32,443 nucleotides of DNA from Armatimonadota bacterium (GTDB taxonomy: Bacteria; Armatimonadota; Zipacnadia; Zipacnadales; FEN-943), in the NCBI GenBank assembly GCA_003170595.1, contig PMZA01000061.1:1-32443 (forward strand). The letters are read 5' to 3'. The position numbers and the translations under genes are program-made. The notes below the pieces were generated by a model, which did not search any database, was not told the DNA's origin, and saw nothing but the letters and a program-made list of their open reading frames with translations. This document shows, piece after piece, positions 16,749 to 23,662 of this stretch. How positions within the stretch are numbered: position 1 is the stretch's first letter; each line of letters begins with the position of its first letter.

Positions 16749-17219
16749 CTAGCGTCTTCCCGCGGCATCCGCACTCGACTCGCGCGAGGCGTCGGATACC
16801 GCATCATCCATCATGCTCAGCGCCCGGATCACGTTCTCCCGCGCCTCGAGGGGCAGAGACGAAAGCAGGGCCATGACGCGCTGCACATGCCGCTCGTTGC
16901 GCTCGCGCATGACTCGCTCGGCGCTGGGCGTCAATTGGAGGACCCGCACGCGCCGGTCATCCTCATCGCGCACGCGCTGCACGAAATCCGCGCGTTCCAG
17001 CCGGTCCGCGATCTGGGTCATGGCGCTCAGCGACATGCCGAGGTCGCGACTGAGGTTGGACATCGGCAGCGGCCCCTCGGCCAGCACGGCACATACGCGC
17101 AGTTGAGCGACCGACAGCTTCCCCGCCGGATCATCCTCGTCCAGAGCAAAAAGATGCCGCATGACCCGGGGCATAGCCTTCACGACAAGCCTTGCCTGGT
17201 CCTTCAGGTCGTCCGTCAT
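16749..17219 (-). CDS. MarR-family transcriptional regulator
   Basis: The 156-residue protein has the MarR winged helix-turn-helix: LSVAQLRVCAVLAEGP (residues 35-50), a helix-turn-helix around LSRDLGMSLSAMTQIADRLE with the recognition helix near residues 63-75, and the wing DEDDRRVRVLQLTP (85-98). Long helices at both ends would form the dimer interface. MarR proteins usually repress nearby efflux genes and release DNA on binding small phenolic or hydrophobic ligands. The gene lies inside the operon it probably controls. Its ATG overlaps the TGA stop of the RND pump gene by four bases (ATGA), so its synthesis is translationally coupled to the pump. The candidate operator is the 18-bp palindrome over the operon promoter. 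Confidence 0.92.
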   Translation of the reverse strand: MTDDLKDQARLVVKAMPRVMRHLFALDEDDPAGKLSVAQLRVCAVLAEGPLPMSNLSRDLGMSLSAMTQIADRLERADFVQRVRDEDDRRVRVLQLTPSAERVMRERNERHVQRVMALLSSLPLEARENVIRALSMMDDAVSDASRESSADAAGRR

Positions 17220-20200
17220 TTCTCCCTCCTGGCATGGAAGATGTTGACCAGGTCATCGAGGCCGGAGTAGACGCACGGCACGACGAAGAGCGTCAGGACT
17301 GTCGAGGTCGCGAGGCCACCGATGACGGCCGTCGCCATCGGTGCCTGGATCTCCGAACCGAGCCCGCAGGCGATAGGCAACATGCCGAGGATCGCGGCGG
17401 AGGCGGTCATCAGGATGGGGCGCAGTCGCGTCGGGCCCGCGCGGAGGATGGCCTCCTCTCGCTCGAGGCCCTCTTTGCGCAGATGGTTCGTGTAGTCGAC
17501 GAGAAGGATGCCGTTCTTGACCACGATGCCCACCAGCAGCAGCACGCCGATGAAGGCTGTGAGACCAAAGGACCGGCCCGTCAGGAAGAGGCCGAGACAC
17601 ACGCCGGTGATGGCCAGCGGGACGGATAGCAGGATCGTCAGCGGGTGCAGGAAGTGGTTGAACTGCGACGCCAACAGCATGTAGATCAGCGCGATCGCCA
17701 TGAAGACCGCCAACCCCAGGCCGGCGAACTCCTCGGCCTGACGCTTCTGGTTGGTGCCCCAGTCCCAGTAGTAGCCCGCCGGCAGCTTCATGTCGCCGAT
17801 GGCCTTCTGGATGTCCTTCTGAATGTCGCCCGACGACCGGCCCTGCGGGTTGCCGACGACGGCGATGTAGCGCTGGCGGTCCTGGCGCGTGATCTGGCTC
17901 GGGCCCGTCGAAAGTATCGGTTGGGCCACCTGGCTGAGCATTATGCCCGCTTCCGGAGTCCCTGCCGGAGCCCCCGACGCCGTCATCTGCGCCGACGGAA
18001 CCGACGGGAAGATCACTATGTTCTTCATCTCCGCGATGGTCTTGCGCGTAGCCTCAGGCTGCTGCACCAGGATCGGATACTCGAAGCCATTTTCGTTGAA
18101 GTAGCTGGCGATGGTCCCGTTCGTCGCCGTATTGATGGTGTTGGCCACGTCGGAGAAAGTGAGCCCGAGCTGGTTGGCCTTCTCGCGATCCACGTGCCAC
18201 TGGATCTCGGGCATGGCCTCCTGCCAGTTCACGTCCTGGTTCTCGAACCCGGCGATGCCGCGCGTCTTGTCCATCACGTCCTTGGATAGCTGCGACAGCG
18301 TGCCGAGGTCTTGGCCAAAAATGTCCACCTCAACGGTGTTCGAACCACCCGTCATCAGCATGCTCACGATGTCGCGCTGATCGATGAGCGTCCTCGCTCC
18401 CGGCACACCAGCGAACTTCTTGCGCAGGTCCTGCATTACTTTCAGGGTCGATTGCTTTCGGCTATCCTTCAGGTGCACCGTGATCGAGCCCTGGAAGGGG
18501 ATGAGCCGTGTGGAACTGCCGCTCAGGCTGAGGTTGCTGCCCGACGCCGAGAAGGCCGTCTCCACATTCGGGTTGGCCAGCAGGGTCTTCTCCATCTGCC
18601 GCATGGTCGCATCGGTTTGGGCCAGCGATGTGCCGATGGGCAGCTTCATCGTGATGCTGAAGTCGCCGCTGTCGGTCTGCGGCATCATCTCAACGCCGAT
18701 CAGCGGCACCAGCAGCAGGCTCAGGCAGGTGACGCCCACAGCCGCGCCTACCGTCATCAGCCGGTGGTTCAAGGCCCACGCCAGGCCGTTACGGTAGTTT
18801 TTATCGATGACATCAAAGATCCTGCCGTAGAACAGAAACAGCCTCTTGAGCCAGCTCTGGTGCTCGGAATCAGCATCCAGCGACTCGGCGTGTTCTTCAG
18901 CCGAGAGCAGCTGCGTCGCCAGCACCGGCACGACCGTCGATGCATCGAGCAGGGAGAGGGCGATGGCGAAGATGACCACCACGGCGAAGGACGTGAACAT
19001 CTCGCCGGCCTGGCCCTTGATGAAGATCAGGGGCAAGAAGACGACCATGATGGTCCAGGTCGACGCGAACACGGCCGACAAGATCTCGCTCGTCCCGTCC
19101 ACGGCCGCGTCGTAGATGCCCTTCTTATCACGTTCCAGGTGCCGGAAAATGTTCTCAAGCACCACCACCGCGTCGTCGACGATCAACCCCGTCGAGAGGG
19201 CGAGTCCGCCCAGCGTCATCGTGTTGAGGCTGAACCCCGCCAGGTACAGCAGGGCGAAGGTCGAGATGATCGAGATGGGGATGGACAGGCCGACGACCAG
19301 GGTGCTGCGGATGTTGCGCAGGAAGAACAGCAGGATCAGCACGGCCAGGAGGCCGCCGATGATAGCGCTGGATTCGACGTCCTGGATGGACTTCGAGATG
19401 TACGACGCCTGGTTGTACGCCAACCCGAACTTCAGGTTCGGGTAGATCTTGTGAACCTGCTTGATCTTCTCGTCCACCGCCTGAGCGCAGGCTACGGTGT
19501 TGGCTGCGCTCTGCTTCGACACGATAAGACCCACGGCCGGGCTGCCATTGTACCGCGTGAAGATGCGGGTCTCGCTGTGGCTGTCCTTGACGCTGGCGAC
19601 ATCGCCCAGAGTTACCAGGTGACCGTTGAAGGTAGACAGAGGGATGGCGGCCATGTCCTCCGGGCTCGTCAGCCACCCCAGGCTGCGGACCACATACTCG
19701 GTGTTGCTCTCCTTGGCGATGCCGGCGGGAAGGTTGATGTTCTCCTGGACGATCCGGTTGGTGACCTGGTCCAGGGAGATGTTCGTGGCCTTCATCTTGA
19801 TCGGGTCGACGTTGACAACGATGGCCCGCTGGTCGCCGCCGGTGGCCACGGCCGAAGCCACACCATTGGCCGCCTCGATCATCGGGGTGATCTGGTTGTC
19901 CATCTCCATGCGGAGCTTGATCGCATCGGTCTCGCCCGACACGCCGTAGATGAGGATCGGTAGCTGAGTGGGGTCGAACCTGAAGACCAGCGGCGTCTGC
20001 AGCGTGGGGTCGTTCGTGGGGAAGTTCTGCCGGGCTCGTTCCACAAGCTGGAGAACGTCCACGGCTGCCTGCCCGATGTCCGTCCCCCAGTTGAACGTCA
20101 CGATCACCGTGGAGGTGCCCTCGATCGTCGTGGACCGTATCTGGTAGAGGTTGTTGACAGCCGATACCGCTTCCTCGATGGGCCTCGTGATCTGAGTCTC

Positions 20201-20377
20201 GATCTCTTCGGGCGCTACGTTCGGCCACGTCGTCGAGACCGCCACGACGGGGATCGTTACGTTCGGAAGTAGGTCTACCGGCAGCCGCAGTACGCAGATC
20301 GCCCCGAGCAACACGAACGAGGCAATCCGCATCCACACTGTTACCGGCCGGTTAATGGCCCCGCGAGCTATGTTCAT
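17216..20377 (-). CDS. RND-family multidrug efflux pump, inner-membrane transporter (AcrB/MexB-like)
   Basis: The 1053-residue protein has the size and layout of AcrB-type proton/drug antiporters: an N-terminal transmembrane helix (ASFVLLGAICVL), a periplasmic loop, a six-helix block, a second loop and a final six-helix block. Proton-relay residues are present: Asp401 and Asp402 in GLIVDDAVVVLEN (AcrB D407/D408) and Lys954 in VGIVVKNGILLVDYTN (AcrB K940). The start INRPVTVWM and PNVAPEEIE near residue 54 are typical of the family. A short Thr/Ala/Gly-rich insert occurs near residue 800. The ribosome site AGGTGA precedes the ATG by about 7 bases. It lies 18 bp after the adaptor gene. The charged C terminus is short. 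The exported compound is unknown; drug, metal and lipid-exporting RND pumps cannot be told apart here, but the metal-specific CusA/CzcA pattern is not obvious. Confidence 0.95.
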   Translation of the reverse strand: MNIARGAINRPVTVWMRIASFVLLGAICVLRLPVDLLPNVTIPVVAVSTTWPNVAPEEIETQITRPIEEAVSAVNNLYQIRSTTIEGTSTVIVTFNWGTDIGQAAVDVLQLVERARQNFPTNDPTLQTPLVFRFDPTQLPILIYGVSGETDAIKLRMEMDNQITPMIEAANGVASAVATGGDQRAIVVNVDPIKMKATNISLDQVTNRIVQENINLPAGIAKESNTEYVVRSLGWLTSPEDMAAIPLSTFNGHLVTLGDVASVKDSHSETRIFTRYNGSPAVGLIVSKQSAANTVACAQAVDEKIKQVHKIYPNLKFGLAYNQASYISKSIQDVESSAIIGGLLAVLILLFFLRNIRSTLVVGLSIPISIISTFALLYLAGFSLNTMTLGGLALSTGLIVDDAVVVLENIFRHLERDKKGIYDAAVDGTSEILSAVFASTWTIMVVFLPLIFIKGQAGEMFTSFAVVVIFAIALSLLDASTVVPVLATQLLSAEEHAESLDADSEHQSWLKRLFLFYGRIFDVIDKNYRNGLAWALNHRLMTVGAAVGVTCLSLLLVPLIGVEMMPQTDSGDFSITMKLPIGTSLAQTDATMRQMEKTLLANPNVETAFSASGSNLSLSGSSTRLIPFQGSITVHLKDSRKQSTLKVMQDLRKKFAGVPGARTLIDQRDIVSMLMTGGSNTVEVDIFGQDLGTLSQLSKDVMDKTRGIAGFENQDVNWQEAMPEIQWHVDREKANQLGLTFSDVANTINTATNGTIASYFNENGFEYPILVQQPEATRKTIAEMKNIVIFPSVPSAQMTASGAPAGTPEAGIMLSQVAQPILSTGPSQITRQDRQRYIAVVGNPQGRSSGDIQKDIQKAIGDMKLPAGYYWDWGTNQKRQAEEFAGLGLAVFMAIALIYMLLASQFNHFLHPLTILLSVPLAITGVCLGLFLTGRSFGLTAFIGVLLLVGIVVKNGILLVDYTNHLRKEGLEREEAILRAGPTRLRPILMTASAAILGMLPIACGLGSEIQAPMATAVIGGLATSTVLTLFVVPCVYSGLDDLVNIFHARREK

Positions 20378-20395
20378 GCCCCAATCACCTTTCGC

Positions 20396-22132
20396 CTAGT
20401 AACCACTCTTCGAGCCGGCCCCAGCAGGCGTTTGAGGTTGTCCCGCGGGCGGCGCTGCCGGCGCTTGACCAGCCGGCGCGCTCTGCTGTTCTGACGAGGG
20501 ACCGGTCTGGGCCTGACCGCCTGGGCCTCCCGCTGCGGTAGCACCGGGGGCTCCTCCGGCGGCGCCGCCAGTCTCGACCTTGGCGCCGTCCTTCACGGGC
20601 GCGGAGGTGAGCACGACAACGTTCTCGCCGGCTGCCAGCCCGCTCGTGATGCTCGTGAAGTTGGCGTCGGCCAGGCCTGTGACCACAGGTGTGAAGTGAG
20701 CGATCTTGTCCGCGCCGACGACGATGACGTAGGGGCCGGTTGGCCCCTTCTGGATCGCTTCGTGCGGCACAGCCACGGCGTGCGGCGACCGCGCGGTGAC
20801 GATGGAAGCATTGCCGAACATCCCCGGCTTGAGTTCCCCGGTGGGGTTCGACATGGCCGCTCGGACGGTGAATTGGTGCGCCTGAGGGTCGGCCGAGGGG
20901 TTGAGCTGGACGATCGTCGCCGTGAAAGTGCGTCCGGGCAGCCCGTCGAACACGACGGTGATGTCCTGGCCCGTGCGGAGCGTGCCGGCCACCTCAGAGG
21001 GCACCGAAACGTTCACCCACACGTTGCCGAAGAACCGCACTTCCAGGATCTCCTGGCCCGCCGTGGCTACCGCGCCCGGGTCCATCAAACGCCCGGTCAC
21101 ATAGCCGTCGAGCGGCGAGACTAACACGGTATCCGAGAGCTGTGCCCTCGCCGCGGCCACGCTCTGCTGGTTAACGGAGACCGTCGCCCGCAGCGCCTTG
21201 AGGCTCTGCTCGTAGGCCGGTATCTGCGGCCTGTTGGCGTTGGCGAACGTCAGGGCCGCCCGCATTTGCAGGAGCTTCTGCCGCGCGGCCTCGATGTTGG
21301 CCTGGCCGCTGACCTTGGTGATGCTCAGCTGGTTGGTGGCGGCCTTCTTCTGAGCTTCGGCCGAGTCCCGCGCCGCCGTTGCCGAGGCAAGCTGGCTCTG
21401 CCCCTGCGCCACCGCCGCCTGCTGGACGAGGACCGTTGCCTTCGCGTCATCGACGTCCTGAGCCGCGATGAAGCCGTCCTTGTATAGCGCATTGGTGCGG
21501 TCGTACTTGATCTTGGCGTCGTTGAGATTCGCCTGCGCGCTATTGATGTTGGCGCGAGCGACGTTCATCGAGCCGAGGGCGTTGTCGATCCGTCCCTGGG
21601 CATCGGTGACGGCGGCCTCGGCGGCTGCGACCTGGGCGGCATAGTTCTCCCGCGCCTGCTCGTAGTCGGCGTTAGCGCTAGCCACCGCTGCCTTCTGGGT
21701 CTGGATGTTGGTACTAACCTGAACGTTGGTCGGCGTCTGCGTGAACTGCGCCTGGGCCAGCCGGTACTGAGCCTCGGACAGCGCGGCCTGCGCCTGCCGG
21801 ACCTGGGCCAAGACCTGGGAGTTGTCGACGCGCACCAGAACCTGGCCTCGCCGCACGCGGTCGCCCTCGTGGACTTGCAGGAAGATGATGCGGCCCGTGA
21901 CCTTCGGCGAGATCTTCACGGTCAAGGGCGACTCAAGCGTGCCCGTTGCCGTGAAGACGTTGGTGATGTCGCGCAACTCGACCGGGGCAAGGGAGACCTT
22001 GGGGGCGGCAGTGCTGCGCGCAATCCGTTGCTGCTGCAACTGCGCCTGCTGTGCCCGCTTGGCCACCATTCTCCACGCTAGCAAAGACCCCAATATCAAA
22101 ACGGGGATGAGGACGAGTATCAGCCGCCTCAC
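20396..22132 (-). CDS. RND periplasmic adaptor subunit (membrane fusion protein), unusually long coiled coil
   Basis: The 578-residue protein bridges the inner pump and outer channel. An N-terminal membrane anchor (ILVLIPVLILGSLLAW) leads to a Gln-rich stretch, the first lipoyl half (ATGTLESPLTVKISPKVTGRI, then VHEGDRVRRGQVLVRVD), a long Ala/Gln-rich helical hairpin (about residues 100-335), the second lipoyl half (VSPLDGYVTGRLMDPGA), beta-barrel and membrane-proximal domains (VAVPHEAIQ), and a low-complexity Gly/Ala/Pro/Gln tail from about residue 520. Family members are usually 350-420 residues; here the hairpin is roughly twice the usual length and the tail is extra. The start is a GTG with GAGGGGG 6 bases upstream. 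It is the first gene of the operon, under the promoter at 22183-22211. Confidence 0.92.
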   Translation of the reverse strand: MRRLILVLIPVLILGSLLAWRMVAKRAQQAQLQQQRIARSTAAPKVSLAPVELRDITNVFTATGTLESPLTVKISPKVTGRIIFLQVHEGDRVRRGQVLVRVDNSQVLAQVRQAQAALSEAQYRLAQAQFTQTPTNVQVSTNIQTQKAAVASANADYEQARENYAAQVAAAEAAVTDAQGRIDNALGSMNVARANINSAQANLNDAKIKYDRTNALYKDGFIAAQDVDDAKATVLVQQAAVAQGQSQLASATAARDSAEAQKKAATNQLSITKVSGQANIEAARQKLLQMRAALTFANANRPQIPAYEQSLKALRATVSVNQQSVAAARAQLSDTVLVSPLDGYVTGRLMDPGAVATAGQEILEVRFFGNVWVNVSVPSEVAGTLRTGQDITVVFDGLPGRTFTATIVQLNPSADPQAHQFTVRAAMSNPTGELKPGMFGNASIVTARSPHAVAVPHEAIQKGPTGPYVIVVGADKIAHFTPVVTGLADANFTSITSGLAAGENVVVLTSAPVKDGAKVETGGAAGGAPGATAAGGPGGQAQTGPSSEQQSAPAGQAPAAPPAGQPQTPAGAGSKSGY

Positions 22133-22178
22133 GCGGCACCCCCTCTGTCCAAGCGGTTGATACTGCTGTTATGTGTAA

Positions 22179-22196
22179 AGTTAATATACATGAACT
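22179..22196. promoter_or_regulatory. Candidate MarR operator palindrome
   Basis: AGTTAATATACATGAACT is an 18-bp imperfect palindrome, symmetric at 14 of 18 positions (AGTTnATnTAnATnAACT). It covers the -10 box of the pump operon promoter, where a bound MarR dimer would block RNA polymerase. Assignment to the operon's own MarR protein is inference. Confidence 0.5.
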
Positions 22197-22211
22197 ATTA
22201 CCGGTCGTCAA
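22183..22211 (-). promoter_or_regulatory. Sigma-70-type promoter of the efflux operon
   Basis: Read on the minus strand, TTGACG (22211-22206) and TATATT (22188-22183) are separated by 17 bases; each hexamer matches the consensus at five of six positions. Transcription would begin near 22176 and give a leader of about 44 bases before the adaptor GTG. Confidence 0.65.
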
Positions 22212-22299
22212 CTTACTTTCTTTCCATGCGCGGTTTGAGGTTGAGCCGCCGATGTACTACCATGGTCCCGATTCCACTGCGTCTGCCGGAGACGAACCT

Positions 22300-23460
22300 A
22301 TGCTACCCCGTGAACGTGTCGCCCTTGCCCTTGCCCACGAAGAGCCCGACCTCCTGCCGTGGGGCGAGCATTCCATCGACTACAACATCTACGAGATGAT
22401 CCTCGGCCGCGAGAGCTTCGTGCAGGGAAAGATACGCGAGACGAAGGCGCTCTGGGAGGGCCGCCGCGACGAGGTCGTCGCCTGCTACAATCGCGACATC
22501 CCCGACCTTGTCGACGCTCTCGGCATGGATATCGTAACGGTTGGCCAGTCGCCCAGTTCCCTCGGCAATCCGACGCCCCTCGAGGAAGTCGACGAGGAGA
22601 CCTATCGCGACCCTTCCGGCAATCTCTTCCGCGTCTCGGCCGCCACGCATCAACTCATGCCCTACAAGATCAACGTGAGCGACTACCAGCCGCCCACCCT
22701 CGATCAGCTTCAGGAGCAGATCGACCGCCTCGATGCCGACGGGCTCCAGAAGCCTGACGACTCGTGCTGGGAGACGATGCGCCACGTCGTCGCCGAGAAG
22801 AAGGCGACGCACTGGATCAACTCCTGCTGCGGCGGGATGGGCTTCCCGTCCTTCGGCCCGACCGACGAGGAGCAGTACCTCAACATGGCGCTCTACCCCG
22901 AGCTTCTCCCCAAGCTCGCCGAATTGCAGGCGAAGTGGTGCATGGCGACGCTGCCCTGGTACGCGGAGGAGGGCGTGGACTCGGTCATGCCGTGCGCCGA
23001 CCTCGGCACCTCGACGGGCCTCTTCGCCAACCCCTCGATCCTCGACGTGTGCGTGAAGCCGTGGTGGGGCGAGTACATAAAGCGCGCCCACGACCTCGGG
23101 CTCAAGGTCCTCAAGCACTGCTGCGGCTGCATCTGGGAAGCGCTGCCGATGATCTGCGAGGCAGGCTTCGACGGCTACGAGGGCATCCAGGCGAGTGGCA
23201 CGATGGACATGAAGCGCCTCAAGGAGAGCTACGGCGACCGCCTTGTGCTGTGGGGCGGCATCTGGCACGAGCACCTGCTCCTGGGCACTCCGGAGCAGAT
23301 CGAGGCCGACGCGAAGTATTCGATCAAGTGGGGCGCCCCGGGGGGCGGGATGATCTACGGCTCGAGCCATTCGCTGGCGGTAGGCTGCAAGCCTGAGAAC
23401 CTCGAAAGGATGCGTGCCAGCCGCGAGAAGTACGGCGTCTACCCGATCAGCATCGACTAG
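22300..23460 (+). CDS. Uroporphyrinogen decarboxylase (UroD/MtaA)-superfamily protein with intact H-x-C...C metal site
   Basis: The 386-residue protein begins MLPRERVALALAHEEPDLLPWG, the usual start of stand-alone UroD-family proteins. The ATG at 22300 follows a GGAG site by 8 bases; in-frame starts further upstream (22171, 22252) would add a non-conserved extension. The zinc ligands expected for corrinoid-type methyl transfer are complete: His273 and Cys275 in KHCCGCIW, and Cys363 in LAVGCKPEN. This contrasts with the other family member in the window, which lacks the last Cys. It is monocistronic, divergent from the efflux operon with a 167-bp shared control region, and convergent with the glycosidase genes. 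No corrinoid protein or MtaB-like partner is adjacent. A methyltransferase role is inferred from the ligands only; it could act on methylated sugars, aromatics or a corrinoid. Confidence 0.85.
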   Translation: MLPRERVALALAHEEPDLLPWGEHSIDYNIYEMILGRESFVQGKIRETKALWEGRRDEVVACYNRDIPDLVDALGMDIVTVGQSPSSLGNPTPLEEVDEETYRDPSGNLFRVSAATHQLMPYKINVSDYQPPTLDQLQEQIDRLDADGLQKPDDSCWETMRHVVAEKKATHWINSCCGGMGFPSFGPTDEEQYLNMALYPELLPKLAELQAKWCMATLPWYAEEGVDSVMPCADLGTSTGLFANPSILDVCVKPWWGEYIKRAHDLGLKVLKHCCGCIWEALPMICEAGFDGYEGIQASGTMDMKRLKESYGDRLVLWGGIWHEHLLLGTPEQIEADAKYSIKWGAPGGGMIYGSSHSLAVGCKPENLERMRASREKYGVYPISID

Positions 23461-23508
23461 CCTTGGGTTGGCTTGGCTTGCGCCTTTTCGCCTTTCCATC
23501 CTGGCTTG

Positions 23509-23541
23509 CTGTAGGGCGGGGCTTTACGCCCCGCCGCGCTT
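23509..23541. repeat. 33-bp hairpin repeat, copy 1
   Basis: A GGCGGGGC / GCCCCGCC 8-bp stem with a TTTAC loop (23515-23535), flanked by CTGTAG and GCGCTT. The whole 33 bases recur without a mismatch at 31449-31481. Confidence 0.85.
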
Positions 23542-23568
23542 GTCGCCTTTTCCTTTCCGCCCTTGTCC

Positions 23569-23620
23569 GTCATCCTGAGCGCACATCCTAACGCCCCTTG
23601 GTTACGTTCCCGCGAAGGAT
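23569..23620. repeat. GTCATCCTGAG...CGAAGGATC intergenic element
   Basis: It starts GTCATCCTGAG and ends CGAAGGATCT about 50 bases later. Its ends, ATCCT and AGGAT, are inverted. It resembles the pair at 28640-28780; the inner sequence differs. Confidence 0.6.
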
Positions 23621-23662
23621 CTGCGGTGGCGGCGCCTCAACTCCGCGGATGGCACAACCGCC

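Larger units (their letters stand above)
23461..23662. other. Gene-free gap between convergent genes, holding two repeat elements
   Basis: This 202-bp gap contains a short TTGGCTTGGCTTG direct repeat near the start, one copy of the 33-bp hairpin repeat and one GTCATCCTGAG...CGAAGGATC element. No open frame or typical T-tailed terminator was seen; the 8-bp GC hairpin of the 33-bp repeat may terminate or protect the converging transcripts. Confidence 0.6.

Noticed and set aside
18311-19963. Long open frame on the plus strand opposite the RND pump
   Set aside because: The pump is unambiguous with all proton-relay residues; the opposite frame is an Asp/Arg/His/Gln-rich shadow.
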